Counted from the stretch's first letter, positions 1-8,447 are shown. The stretch: 64,000 nucleotides of DNA from Azophilus sp965220835 (GCA_965220835.1 OZ244842.1:434001-498000); one strand, 5' to 3'. Notes: a model not told the origin generated them from the letters alone. Made by a program: numbers and translations.

Positions 1-1
1 G

Positions 2-136
2 TCGCTGCCGCTCGAAGAGGCGCTTAAGGAGGAGACCCGCCTCGGCTTGGAGGTGCTGGCCTCCGGCGAAACCCGGCGCGGCGCCACGCGCTTCGCGGCA
101 GGCAAGGGACGCCACGGCGACTTTGAGTCCATCTAG
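2..136 (+). CDS. Enoyl-CoA hydratase/isomerase (crotonase) family, C-terminal end only
   Basis: The window opens inside a reading frame that ends at a TAG at 134-136; only the last 44 codons are visible. The peptide contains LGLEVLASGETRRGATRF followed by AAGKGRHGDF. This matches the usual end of crotonase-fold enoyl-CoA hydratases, where a helix is followed by a G-x-x-x-F-x-x-G-R-x-x-F-type tail. Catalytic residues lie upstream of the window and cannot be checked. It reads in the same direction as ndk, 89 bp upstream of the ndk start. The family call rests on the short tail alone. Confidence 0.5.
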   Translation, partial: SLPLEEALKEETRLGLEVLASGETRRGATRFAAGKGRHGDFESI

Positions 137-225
137 CCGCTATAATGCGCGCCCCGAAAGCAGGGCCGAGGGTCCTGTGCCGGAACACGCCCTTCCTGAT
201 TCAAGCGGACATTGCGGAGACCTCT

Positions 226-654
226 ATGGCCGTGGAGCGCACTTTATCCATCGTCAAGCCCGATGCGGTGGCCCGTAACCTCATCGGCGAAATCTATTCG
301 CGGTTTGAACGCGGCGGCTTGAAGATCGTCGCCGCCAAGATGCTGCGGCTGGACAAGGCCCGGGCTGCGGGCTTTTATGCCGAACACGAAGGCAAGCCGT
401 TTTATGAGGCGCTCTGCGCCTACATGACTTCCGGCCCCATCATGGTGCAGGTCTTGGAAGGGGAGGACGCCATCGCGGCGAACCGCCGGCTGATGGGCGC
501 CACCAACCCGGCGGAAGCGGATCCGGGCACCATCCGGGCGGACTTTGCCGAGTCCTTGGACGCCAATTCGGTGCACGGCTCCGACGCCCCGGCCTCCGCC
601 CGCCGGGAGATCGCCTACTTCTTCGAACCCGCGGAGATACTCTCCGGAAGTTAA
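226..654 (+). CDS. ndk: Nucleoside diphosphate kinase
   Basis: Transfers the gamma-phosphate between nucleoside triphosphates and diphosphates through a phosphohistidine, balancing NTP/dNTP pools in the cytosol. The 142-residue product has the usual length. It starts MAVERTLSIVKPDAVARN and carries the active-site stretch NSVHGSDAP near residue 115, with the catalytic His. The ATG at 226 is preferred over the in-frame ATG at 145 because the family begins exactly here and the upstream 27 codons look unrelated. rlmN follows after 10 bp, as in many gammaproteobacteria. Confidence 0.97.
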   Translation: MAVERTLSIVKPDAVARNLIGEIYSRFERGGLKIVAAKMLRLDKARAAGFYAEHEGKPFYEALCAYMTSGPIMVQVLEGEDAIAANRRLMGATNPAEADPGTIRADFAESLDANSVHGSDAPASARREIAYFFEPAEILSGS

Positions 655-664
655 GGCCGCCCGG

Positions 665-1840
665 ATGCGCAACCTATTCGACTACGACCGGGCGGGGCTG
701 GAAGCGGCCTTTGAGGCGGCTGGGCACAAGGCCTTTCGCGCCCGGCAGATCATGAAGTGGGTCTATCACCGCGGCGTTCGGGATTTCTCCGCGATGACCG
801 ATCTGGCCAAGAGCCTGCGCGCTTGGCTGGGCGAAACGGCAACCCTGTCGGTGCCCGAAGTGCGGTCCCGGCAGGACTCGGCGGACGGCACCATCAAGTG
901 GGCCATGGGCATGGATCAAGGCGATGTGGTGGAGACCGTGCTCATCCCGGAAGCCATGAGCTCCCCTCAAAAGGGCACGCCGCCAGCGTCGCAGAGGCAG
1001 CAATTCGGCCGAGCAGACGCGTCCGGTGGTGCCCTGCAAGCGGGCCGCAACACGCTGTGCGTCTCCTCCCAAGCGGGCTGCGCGCTCGATTGCCGCTTTT
1101 GCGCCACCGGCAAGCAGGGCTTCAACGGCAACCTGACCACCGCGGAGATCATCGGCCAGGTGTGGCTGGCCAACCAGGCGATCAAGGCCGAGGGCAGGAG
1201 CGTGAGCAACGTGGTGCTCATGGGCATGGGCGAACCGCTGCTCAACTTTGATGCGGTGGTCCGCGCCGTCAATCTGATGATGGACGACCTGGCCTTCGGC
1301 ATCTCCAAGCGCCGGGTGACCATTTCCACCGCCGGCGTGGTGCCGGCCATCTACGATTTGGCCGAGGTGAGCGACGTTTCCCTGGCAGTGTCCCTGCACG
1401 CGCCGGATGACGCGCTGCGCGATGAGCTCGTGCCCATCAACCGCAAGTACCCCATAAGCGAGCTGCTCGCCGCCTGCCGCCACTACGTTGCCGGCTTGGG
1501 CGAACGCCGCGCGTTGACGGTGGAGTACACGCTGATCAAGGGCGTCAACGACAGCCTCGCCCAGGCACGGGCGCTGGCGCGCCTGCTGCGCGGCCTGCGC
1601 TGCAAGATCAACCTCATCCCGTTCAATCCCTTTCCGGCATCGGGCTTTGAGCGCCCGGATGCCCGGGCGGTGCGCGCCTTTCAAACCGCGCTGCTCGACG
1701 CCGGCTACGCCACCATGCTGCGCACCACGCGCGGGGATGACATCGGCGCCGCCTGCGGCCAGTTGACCGGCGCGGTCAACGACCGGACGCGGCGCCAATC
1801 CCGCTATCTGGCCCGTCTGCAAGTGGCCGAGGTGGGTTAG
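665..1840 (+). CDS. rlmN: Dual-specificity 23S rRNA A2503 / tRNA A37 C2-methyltransferase RlmN
   Basis: A radical-SAM enzyme that methylates C2 of A2503 in 23S rRNA and A37 in some tRNAs. The 391-residue product starts MRNLFDYDRAGLEAAF and has the CxxxCxxC cluster motif as CALDCRFC, then ATGKQGFNGNL. The MGMGEPLLN motif, SLHAP segment and the second active-site Cys in RGDDIGAACGQL are also present. The ATG at 665 fits the family start; the earlier in-frame start at 545 would overlap ndk. An insertion of roughly 30 residues rich in Ser, Gln and Gly sits between LIPE and RNTLCVSSQ just before the cluster (about 955-1045), where E. coli RlmN has only a few residues. Confidence 0.95.
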   Translation: MRNLFDYDRAGLEAAFEAAGHKAFRARQIMKWVYHRGVRDFSAMTDLAKSLRAWLGETATLSVPEVRSRQDSADGTIKWAMGMDQGDVVETVLIPEAMSSPQKGTPPASQRQQFGRADASGGALQAGRNTLCVSSQAGCALDCRFCATGKQGFNGNLTTAEIIGQVWLANQAIKAEGRSVSNVVLMGMGEPLLNFDAVVRAVNLMMDDLAFGISKRRVTISTAGVVPAIYDLAEVSDVSLAVSLHAPDDALRDELVPINRKYPISELLAACRHYVAGLGERRALTVEYTLIKGVNDSLAQARALARLLRGLRCKINLIPFNPFPASGFERPDARAVRAFQTALLDAGYATMLRTTRGDDIGAACGQLTGAVNDRTRRQSRYLARLQVAEVG

Positions 1841-1842
1841 TC

Positions 1843-1974
1843 GTGGAACAGGCGCACGAGGGTCCAAGCGCGGCGCTGCAGGGGCGGCGCGGAATGGTTT
1901 GGTGGGTCGCCGGCGCCGTTGCCGCACTGGCTGCCGCCATTGGCGGCATGCTGTCCATGTTCTCGAATCGATAG
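1843..1974 (+). CDS. Small single-span membrane protein, 43 aa
   Basis: A GTG-started ORF fills the gap between rlmN and hisS. A purine-rich GAGGTGGG stretch inside the end of rlmN could serve as ribosome-binding site. The product has a polar N-terminus, then WWVAGAVAALAAAIGGML, one hydrophobic helix with small residues, and a short tail ending FSNR. Its stop lies 2 bp before the hisS GTG. In many gammaproteobacteria a TPR pilus gene, rodZ and ispG occupy this interval; the membrane helix could be a new small protein or a remnant of a rodZ-like anchor. No function is assigned. Confidence 0.45.
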   Translation: MEQAHEGPSAALQGRRGMVWWVAGAVAALAAAIGGMLSMFSNR

Positions 1975-1976
1975 CC

Positions 1977-3242
1977 GTGGCCCGCTTGGTACGGGGCATG
2001 CGCGACGTGCTGCCCGATGAGGCCCGGCGTTGGCGTGCCGTGGAGGAACGGATTGTCGGCATCCTCGACGGCTTCGCCTACGAGGAACTGCGCCTGCCCT
2101 TGCTGGAGATGACCGAGCTGTTCGCCCGCAGCGTCGGCGCGGCGACCGACATCGTCGAAAAGGAGATGTACAGCCTCATCGACCGGGACGGCAGCAGCAT
2201 CTCGCTGCGCCCGGAGGGCACGGCTTCCTGCGCTCGGGCCCTGCTTGAGGGGGGGCTGCTGCGCAATCAGGCGCAGCGCGTGTTCTACCGCGGGCCCATG
2301 TTTCGCCATGAGCGTCCGCAGATGGGCCGCTTCCGCCAGTTCCATCAGATCGGCGCGGAGGTCTTCGGCCCGCCGGGCCCGGACGTGGATGCGGAGCTGA
2401 TCCAGATCGGCACGGAGATTTGGCGGGCCCTGGACCTCAGCGGCGAGATTCAACTGGAAATCAACACCTTGGGCGCACCAGCCGCCCGGGCCGCTTGGCG
2501 GGACGCTTTGGCCGCCTACCTCCGGCCGCACCGGGCGGCGCTCGATGCGGACAGCGCCCGCCGGCTTGACCGCAACCCGTTGCGCATTCTGGACAGCAAG
2601 TCAGCCTCCACCCAGGCGCTGTTGGCCGATGCCCCGAGCTTCGACGACTTCATCGATGACGCCAGCGCCGAGCACTTTGCGGCACTTAAGGGGATGCTTG
2701 ATGAGTTGGGCATCGACTACGCGGTGAACGCCCGCTTGGTGCGCGGTTTGGACTACTACGGCAGGACGGTTTTTGAGTGGACCACGCAGCGCTTGGGTTC
2801 CCAAGGCACGGTCTGCGCGGGCGGGCGCTACGACGGCTTGGTGGAGATCATCGGCGGCAAGCCCACGGCGGCGGCGGGGTTTGCGTTGGGGTTGGAGCGC
2901 GCGGTGTTGCTCTGCCAGGCGCTGCACGAGGCCACGCCGGCGCCGGCAGTGGATGTCTATTGCTGCGTGCTGGAGCCGCAGTGGCAGGGTCATGCGCTGG
3001 CCATCGTGCAGCGGCTGCGGGAAGGGTTGCCGGGGCTGCGCTTGCGGGTGCATGCCGGCGGGGGCAGCTTGAAGAGCCAGCTTAAGCGTGCCAATCAGTG
3101 CGGTGCCCGTTGGGCGCTGTTGTTTGGGGAAGATGAATTGAGGGACAATCGCATGGCGTGTAAGGATCTGCGCTCCGGCGCGCCCCAGGAGGCGCTGACC
3201 GAGCAAGCCGTCATTGGGCGTTTGCTTGGCGAGACGGCTTGA
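1977..3242 (+). CDS. hisS: Histidyl-tRNA synthetase
   Basis: Charges tRNA-His with histidine. The 421-residue class II synthetase starts at GTG 1977 with ARLVRGMRDVLPDE, the conserved N-terminus. Motif 2 is FRHERPQMGRFRQFHQ (about residues 108-123), the His-binding signature is LVRGLDYYGRTVFEW, and motif 3 is GFALGLERAVLL. The C-terminal anticodon-binding domain runs from about residue 320 to the end. The in-frame start at 1899 was rejected because it lies upstream of the conserved N-terminus inside the small ORF. yfgM, bamB and der follow in the same direction. Confidence 0.97.
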   Translation: MARLVRGMRDVLPDEARRWRAVEERIVGILDGFAYEELRLPLLEMTELFARSVGAATDIVEKEMYSLIDRDGSSISLRPEGTASCARALLEGGLLRNQAQRVFYRGPMFRHERPQMGRFRQFHQIGAEVFGPPGPDVDAELIQIGTEIWRALDLSGEIQLEINTLGAPAARAAWRDALAAYLRPHRAALDADSARRLDRNPLRILDSKSASTQALLADAPSFDDFIDDASAEHFAALKGMLDELGIDYAVNARLVRGLDYYGRTVFEWTTQRLGSQGTVCAGGRYDGLVEIIGGKPTAAAGFALGLERAVLLCQALHEATPAPAVDVYCCVLEPQWQGHALAIVQRLREGLPGLRLRVHAGGGSLKSQLKRANQCGARWALLFGEDELRDNRMACKDLRSGAPQEALTEQAVIGRLLGETA

Positions 3243-3289
3243 GCGGGGCGGGTGCGATGCGGATTAGGACGCAATCAGGAGTGCGGTGA

Positions 3290-4093
3290 GTGTCGGACTA
3301 TTTCACTGAGGAAGAGCAGCTTGAGCGGCTTAAGAGCTGGTGGCGCAGCAACGGCACCAGCCTGCTGACCGGCTTGGCCTTGGCCGTGGCCGGGCTGGTT
3401 GGCTGGCGCTGGTACGACCAATCGGCCGTTGAGGCGCGCCAGTCGGCGTCGGACCTGTACGAGTCCTTCTTGGCGGCGGAAGGCGATGGGCGCGCGGCCT
3501 TGGCCGAACAGCTTGACGAGAGCACCGCGGGCAGCGCCTACCAAGCGTTCACGTTGCTGCACAGAGCGCGTGAAGCGGTGGAGGCCGACGGCATCGAGGC
3601 CGCGGCGGCCTATCTGCAGCGCATCATCGACACCGATGCGCCGGATTCGCTGCAGGACTTGGCCCGCATTCGCCTGGCCCGGCTGCACCAGCAGGGCGGC
3701 GACAGCGCCGCGGCGCTGGCGGTATTGGCGGGCGTGCGCGGCAGCGGCTACCGGTGGCTGGCCCAGGAGCTCAAGGGCGACATTCACTTGGAGCAGGGCG
3801 AGCGCGCGCTGGCCCATGAGGCGTACCGCTCCGCGCGACAGGAGATTGGCGACGACCGTGAACGGCCAATACTGGAAATCAAGATCGACGACACAGCGCC
3901 GCCCGACCGGCCCGAACCCCCGAGTGCCGATGCCGAGCCAGAGCCCGCGCGCGCACCGGAGCCCGCGCGCTCAATAGAGCCCGCACAGGATGCAGAACCA
4001 GAAGCAGGGCCAGAGCCAGAACCCGAACCACAGCCCGAACCAGAACGGGAGTCCGAACCAGCGCCAGAGAGCGGGGAGACCGTGCCGGAATGA
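3290..4093 (+). CDS. yfgM: YfgM-like TPR protein, ancillary SecYEG/BamB partner
   Basis: YfgM is an inner-membrane protein whose periplasmic TPR domain associates with the Sec translocon and periplasmic chaperones. This 267-residue product starts at GTG 3290 (SDYFTEEEQLERLKSWW), with AGGAG about 9 nt upstream. It has one membrane span (LLTGLALAVAGLVGWRWY, about residues 24-41) and a helical TPR region to about residue 195. The E. coli protein is about 206 residues; here a further ~65-residue acidic Pro/Glu-rich tail (for example EPEPEPQPEPERESEP) extends into the periplasm. Its stop overlaps the bamB ATG as ATGA, consistent with coupled translation. Confidence 0.88.
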   Translation: MSDYFTEEEQLERLKSWWRSNGTSLLTGLALAVAGLVGWRWYDQSAVEARQSASDLYESFLAAEGDGRAALAEQLDESTAGSAYQAFTLLHRAREAVEADGIEAAAAYLQRIIDTDAPDSLQDLARIRLARLHQQGGDSAAALAVLAGVRGSGYRWLAQELKGDIHLEQGERALAHEAYRSARQEIGDDRERPILEIKIDDTAPPDRPEPPSADAEPEPARAPEPARSIEPAQDAEPEAGPEPEPEPQPEPERESEPAPESGETVPE

Positions 4094-5508
4094 ACCAGTT
4101 GCCCGAAAAGCATGCGTCGGCCCTTGGGACAGAGGGCGCGAACCCGCAGTTCGTTGGGGTCTTGCGCCAACGAAACCCACGTTCAGTGGGGCGGATTCAT
4201 GGATTCCCGTCTTTGCAAAGTGTCCGGCGCCGTTCCCCATTGGCCCGCATCTTGTCCTTGCTGGCGGTTGGCCTCCTGGCCGGGGGCTGCAGTTGGTTTT
4301 CCTGGGTTCCCGGCATCGGTGGCGGGGACGACGACGAAGATCAGCTTAAGCCCGCCGACTTGGTGAGCTTTCAGCCCGAGGCGCGCATCAGGCAGCTATG
4401 GCGAGCCAAGATCGGCAAGGGCTTGGGGCGCAAGTACCTGCGCTTGGATCCAGCGCCCTTGGCAGACCGCATCTATGCCGCCGACGGTTACGGCACGGTG
4501 GAAGCCCGGGACCGCTTTTCCGGCAAGCGCGTCTGGCGCGCCAAAATTGGCCAGGAAGGCAGAACGGATCGTTCCCCGAGGTCGGGCATGGGGCGCTTCG
4601 TGCCCAGAATTCAGTTCAAGTTCTTTGACCGCCGGGATCCGAGCTTCGTCAGCGGCGGCGTCGGCGTTGGAGAGGGCTTCGTGCTGATCGGCACCACCGA
4701 CGGGGCGCTGGTGGCACTGTCGGCGGCCGATGGCAGCGAGGTTTGGCGCAGCCACGTCGGCGCGGAAATTCTCAGCCGGCCCGCAACCGGTGACGACGCC
4801 ATATTCATCCAAACCATCGACGGGCGCTTGCTGGCCCTGGAGCAGACCGACGGCAGCGTGCGCTGGAGCTTTGACAACCAGGTGCCGGTGCTGACCTTGC
4901 GCGGCAGCGCCTCACCGGTGTTCAACGATGACATCGTCTATGCCGGCTTTGCCAATGGCATGGTTGGGGCCATTCGCACCGGCAATGGCGAACCGCTCTG
5001 GGAGCATCGGGTGATGCTGCCCGAAGGCCGCTCGGAACTCGATCGCATGGTGGACGTGGATGCCTCTCCGTTCATCAACGGGCCACTGCTTTATGCGGTG
5101 TCCTACCAGGGGCGCTTGAAGGCGCTGCGGGCGGCCGATGGGGCTGCGGTTTGGCAGCGGGAGGCTTCAAGCTACCTGGACCTGGCTGCCGGCTACGGCC
5201 AAGTCTACGTGGTCGATGACACCGATGCGGTGATCGCAATCGACGAGCAAACCGCCGAGGAGGTGTGGCGCCAAGAGGGCCTGTACCGCCGCAAGCTGTC
5301 CAACCCCGCCGCCTTCAGCAACTACTTGGTGGTCGGCGACGACGACGGCTACCTGCATGTGCTGGCCCAAAGCGATGGCCGCTTCCTCGCCCGCCGCAAG
5401 CTCGATGGCGACGGCCTGCGCTCCGGCATGGCGGTGATGGATGGGCGCACGCTTTACGTCCTGGGCAATTCCGGCAGCTTGCATGCCATCGAGATCGAGG
5501 CTCGGTGA
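4090..5508 (+). CDS. bamB: Outer-membrane assembly lipoprotein BamB
   Basis: BamB is a lipoprotein of the BAM complex that helps fold beta-barrel proteins. The eight-bladed propeller is visible as repeated LVALSAADGSEVWR-type blades through about residue 470. The lipobox LLAGGC puts the lipidated Cys at residue 67, after the hydrophobic stretch ILSLLAVGLLAGG. The ATG at 4090 overlaps the yfgM stop by 4 nt and has GGGGAG upstream, so coupled translation is likely. However, it leaves an unusually long n-region of about 50 residues, most of which is encoded by a copy of a dispersed repeat (4126-4200). In-frame TTG codons at 4213 or 4240 would give a normal lipoprotein signal peptide. The 3' end overlaps der as GTGA. 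Confidence 0.93.
   Translation: MNQLPEKHASALGTEGANPQFVGVLRQRNPRSVGRIHGFPSLQSVRRRSPLARILSLLAVGLLAGGCSWFSWVPGIGGGDDDEDQLKPADLVSFQPEARIRQLWRAKIGKGLGRKYLRLDPAPLADRIYAADGYGTVEARDRFSGKRVWRAKIGQEGRTDRSPRSGMGRFVPRIQFKFFDRRDPSFVSGGVGVGEGFVLIGTTDGALVALSAADGSEVWRSHVGAEILSRPATGDDAIFIQTIDGRLLALEQTDGSVRWSFDNQVPVLTLRGSASPVFNDDIVYAGFANGMVGAIRTGNGEPLWEHRVMLPEGRSELDRMVDVDASPFINGPLLYAVSYQGRLKALRAADGAAVWQREASSYLDLAAGYGQVYVVDDTDAVIAIDEQTAEEVWRQEGLYRRKLSNPAAFSNYLVVGDDDGYLHVLAQSDGRFLARRKLDGDGLRSGMAVMDGRTLYVLGNSGSLHAIEIEAR
4126..4200 (+). repeat. Dispersed intergenic repeat copy inside the bamB 5' region
   Basis: This stretch matches the repeat near 57405-57487. Shared blocks are a TTGGGGT core, a CGAAAC block and TTCAGTGGG at the 3' side. 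The core can fold: GTTCGTTGG pairs with CCAACGAAAC across a short loop. Here the repeat reads through in frame and encodes part of the N-terminus of BamB, whereas the other copies lie between genes. Confidence 0.55.
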
Positions 5509-6977
5509 CCGCCCAAATCGTTCTGGTTGGCCGCCCTAACGTCGGCAAATCCACTCTGTTCAATCGTCTCACGCGCAGCCGGGACGCCTTGGTTGCCGAT
5601 GTCCCCGGCCTCACCCGGGATCGGCGCTATGGCCGCGCCCAGCTCGGTGGCAAGCCCTGCGTGCTGATCGACACCGGCGGCTTGGGCGCGGATGGCGAGT
5701 TTGCCGATCTCATCGGCGAGCAGGCGCAGATGGCGCTGGCCGATGCCCATTGCGCGCTGTTGTTGGTCGATGCCAAGGCCGGCTTGACGGCTGGTGATGA
5801 AGCCATTGCCGAGCAATTGCGGCGCAGCGGCCGGCCGGTGGTGCTGGTCATCAACAAGATTGATGGCCTCGATGCCGAGGCGGCGGGGTCGGAGTTCGCC
5901 CGCCTCGGCTTTGCGGACACCTACCGAGTTGCCGCCAGCCACGGTCGGGGTGTCGCTGCCTTGGCCGCCTTTTTGGGGGGGCTTTTGCCGGAAGCGCCCA
6001 ACTTGCCGGAGTCGGCGCCATCCATTGCGCCGGACGCCGCGCCATCCAGTGCGCCAGATGCCGCGCCATCCACTGCGCCGGATGGCGCGCCGGATGCCAT
6101 ACGCACGGCGATTGTCGGCCGTCCCAACGTCGGCAAGTCCACCTTGGTCAACCGGCTGCTTGGCGAGCAGCGCCAAATCGTCTTTGACCGCCCCGGCACC
6201 ACCCGGGATGCGATTGACATTCCCTACCAACGGCGGGGTGAGCGCTTTGTGCTGATCGATACCGCCGGCGTGCGGCGCAAGGGCCGGGTGGAGGGCGTCA
6301 TTGAGAAGTTCTCCGTGGTCAAGGCGCTCGATGCCATGGAGCGCGCCCATGTGGTGGTGCTGATGCTGGATGGCGAAGAGGGGGTTGTGGACCAGGATCT
6401 GCACGTTCTCAAGCTGGCCGCCGATGCCGGCGCCGGACTGGTGGTGGCCGTCAACAAGTGGGATGCGCTTGGTGGCGACGACAAGCGCCGCCGCCAAGCG
6501 GCACTGGACCGCCGCCTCGACTTCATCCCTTGGGCGCCGGTGCGGTTCATTTCCGCCCTGCGGGGCCAAGGCGTTGGGCGCTTGATGGACGAGGTGGTGG
6601 CGGTTTTTCGTCGCGGCCGGTTTGCCGTCAACACCGCTGCCCTGAACCGGGCCTTGAACGGCTTGGTTCGCCAGCACCCGCCGCCGTCAAGCCGCGGCCG
6701 CCCCATCCGGCTGCGCTATGCGCACAAGCTGGGCGAGCATCCGCCGAGCATCGGCGTTCACGGCAGCCAAGCCGAAGCGCTGCCCGCCAGCTACGTCCGC
6801 TATTTGGAGAACGGCTTTCGGGAGGCTTTCGATCTGGTCGGCAACCCCGTGCGCGTCACGTTACGCACCGGTGTCAACCCCTACGCGGGCCGAGTCAACA
6901 GGTTGACTCCACGTCAGCAACGCAAACGAACCCGGCTAGTGCGCCGCCGCAAGCTGCGGGAAAGCAAGACGAGGTAA
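5505..6977 (+). CDS. der: Tandem-GTPase ribosome biogenesis protein Der/EngA
   Basis: Der binds the 50S subunit during assembly. The 490-residue product begins at GTG 5505, overlapping the bamB stop (GTGA). Two G domains are clear. The first has GRPNVGKSTLFNRL, DTGG and NKID; the second has GRPNVGKSTLVNRLLG, GTTRDAID, DTAGVRRK and NKWD. They are followed by the C-terminal KH-like domain and a basic tail (RKRTRLVRRRKLRESK). The linker between G domains carries three 8-residue repeats of the APSxAPDA type. Confidence 0.97.
   Translation: MTAQIVLVGRPNVGKSTLFNRLTRSRDALVADVPGLTRDRRYGRAQLGGKPCVLIDTGGLGADGEFADLIGEQAQMALADAHCALLLVDAKAGLTAGDEAIAEQLRRSGRPVVLVINKIDGLDAEAAGSEFARLGFADTYRVAASHGRGVAALAAFLGGLLPEAPNLPESAPSIAPDAAPSSAPDAAPSTAPDGAPDAIRTAIVGRPNVGKSTLVNRLLGEQRQIVFDRPGTTRDAIDIPYQRRGERFVLIDTAGVRRKGRVEGVIEKFSVVKALDAMERAHVVVLMLDGEEGVVDQDLHVLKLAADAGAGLVVAVNKWDALGGDDKRRRQAALDRRLDFIPWAPVRFISALRGQGVGRLMDEVVAVFRRGRFAVNTAALNRALNGLVRQHPPPSSRGRPIRLRYAHKLGEHPPSIGVHGSQAEALPASYVRYLENGFREAFDLVGNPVRVTLRTGVNPYAGRVNRLTPRQQRKRTRLVRRRKLRESKTR
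6015..6098 (+). repeat. 24-bp in-frame tandem repeat (3.5 copies) in the Der linker
   Basis: Three units of GCGCCATCCANTGCGCCRGA plus four bases start at 6015, 6039 and 6063, with a half unit at 6087-6098. Each unit encodes an Ala/Pro/Ser-rich octapeptide between the two GTPase domains. The unit length is a multiple of three, so copy-number change would keep the frame. Confidence 0.85.
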
Positions 6978-6983
6978 AGTCCC

Positions 6984-7616
6984 ATGGCTGAAGAACTGGT
7001 GTTTTACACCAACCCCCAATCCCGCGGCCGCATTGCCCGCTGGATGTTGGAAGAGGTCGGCGCGCCCTACCGGGTGGAACCCGTGCGCTACGGCGATGAA
7101 ATGAAGTCGCCGTGGTATCGACAGATCAACCCGATGGGCAAGGTGCCCGCCATTCGCCACGGCGACCAAGTGGTGACCGAAACGTCGGCCATCTGCGCCT
7201 ATTTGGCCGATGCCTTTCCCGAAGCGGGCCTCGCTCCGCCCCTCGATCAGCGCGGCGCGTACTACCGATGGTTGTTCTTCGGCGCCGGTCCCCTTGAAGC
7301 AGCGGTTACCAATCAATCCATGGGTGTGGAGGCGAGTGCCGAGCACGAGATGATGCTGGGCTACGGCAACCTCAGCAACGTGATGGACGTCCTGGAGGCC
7401 GAATTGACCGCCCGGGCGTACATCGCCGGCGACCGTTTCACCGCGGCGGACGTTTTCGTCGGGGCGCACATCAGTTGGGGCGTGAACATGATGGACACCT
7501 TGGAGAAACGGCCGGCCTTCATTGAATACGCGGAACGGGTGAGCGCCCGCCCCGCCCAGCAAAGGGCCAGTGCGCTTGACGATGAGCTATCCTCGGACTT
7601 GGACCTCCCCGCCTAG
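6984..7616 (+). CDS. Glutathione S-transferase family protein
   Basis: A cytosolic GST-fold protein of 210 residues. The N-terminal thioredoxin-like half has LVFYTNPQSRGRIARWMLEE and the cis-Pro GSH-binding loop MGKVPAIRHGDQVVTETSAI (ES/TS motif as ETSA). The C-terminal helical half has the N-capping box in AGDRFTAADVFVGA. Ser in NPQSRG is in the position expected for the catalytic residue. The start at 6984 follows der by 6 bp with a GAGG site. Substrate unknown. Confidence 0.88.
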   Translation: MAEELVFYTNPQSRGRIARWMLEEVGAPYRVEPVRYGDEMKSPWYRQINPMGKVPAIRHGDQVVTETSAICAYLADAFPEAGLAPPLDQRGAYYRWLFFGAGPLEAAVTNQSMGVEASAEHEMMLGYGNLSNVMDVLEAELTARAYIAGDRFTAADVFVGAHISWGVNMMDTLEKRPAFIEYAERVSARPAQQRASALDDELSSDLDLPA

Positions 7617-8413
7617 CCCTCGTTCAGGATCGCCATCACGCGCACTGGGTCCACCCGGTTGCCGTTCAGGCTGACCGACCAGTGCAGGTGGGCGCCGGTG
7701 ACCCGTCCGGTGGCGCCCACCTCGCCGATCACCTGGCCGCGCTCGACTTCATCGCCTTCGGCAACGGCGATAGCGTTCATGTGGCAGTACATGGTCACCA
7801 AGCCGTGGCCGTGATCGAGAAAGACGGTTTTGCCGTTGAAGAAGAGCTCCCCGGTCAACACCACCGCGCCAGGCGCTGGCGCGTGGATGGGCGTGCCGGT
7901 GTCGGCGGCGAGATCGAGGCCGGAGTGCGGATTGCGCGGCTGGCCGTTCAACACCCGCCGATGGCCGAAGACGCTTGAAACCCGGCCCTTCACCGGCAGC
8001 ACAAAGGGGGAGAGGTCGAGGGGGCGCGCCGTGAAGCGCCGGTACTGGGCCAATTGGCGGGCGGTCTCCTCGCGGATGCGCACCAGATCGCTCTCCGGCG
8101 GATTCACCAAGCGCTGATTGGCGATGGTCAGGTGCTCTTCGGGATATTGCTTCGCAGTGACCTGAAAGCGATGGCTTTGGGTGCCGGCGTCACCTGCGAG
8201 CTTTAGTTCGTGCTCCCCGGGCTCGGTGTTGATGTGCAGGCCGACCAAGGCCCGGCCGCGGTGCACCATCACCGGGTGGTCTTGGAACAGGGCGGCGTCG
8301 AAGCCCGGCGGCATCTCGAACAGATACACGCCGCCGGGCACGGCTTCCGCCACCGCCCAGGAAGAGGCAGCGGCGCAAACAAAGGCGGTTGCCGCAGCCA
8401 GGCACCGCTTCAT
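7613..8413 (-). CDS. M23-family peptidoglycan metallo-endopeptidase, exported
   Basis: A LytM-type zinc peptidase expected to act on murein crosslinks in the periplasm. The 266-residue product has a signal peptide (MKRCLAAATAFVCAAASSWA). An N-terminal domain of unknown fold runs to about residue 140, then comes the M23 domain with HSGLDLA (first Zn ligands, HxxxD) and the HxH motif as GAHLHWSV. An upstream His in YCHMN completes the usual active site, so it looks catalytically competent. It converges with the GST gene, the two stops overlapping by 4 nt. Confidence 0.92.
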   Translation of the reverse strand: MKRCLAAATAFVCAAASSWAVAEAVPGGVYLFEMPPGFDAALFQDHPVMVHRGRALVGLHINTEPGEHELKLAGDAGTQSHRFQVTAKQYPEEHLTIANQRLVNPPESDLVRIREETARQLAQYRRFTARPLDLSPFVLPVKGRVSSVFGHRRVLNGQPRNPHSGLDLAADTGTPIHAPAPGAVVLTGELFFNGKTVFLDHGHGLVTMYCHMNAIAVAEGDEVERGQVIGEVGATGRVTGAHLHWSVSLNGNRVDPVRVMAILNEG

Positions 8414-8447
8414 GGCTGCGGCCTGCCAGCTTCTCCCATGCTGTGCC

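Noticed and set aside
674..2062. Long minus-strand frames opposite rlmN and many other long antisense frames (for example 15200-16663, 38158-39693, 61362-62714)
   Set aside because: They mirror codon structure of the real genes in GC-rich DNA and lack starts, motifs and plausible composition.
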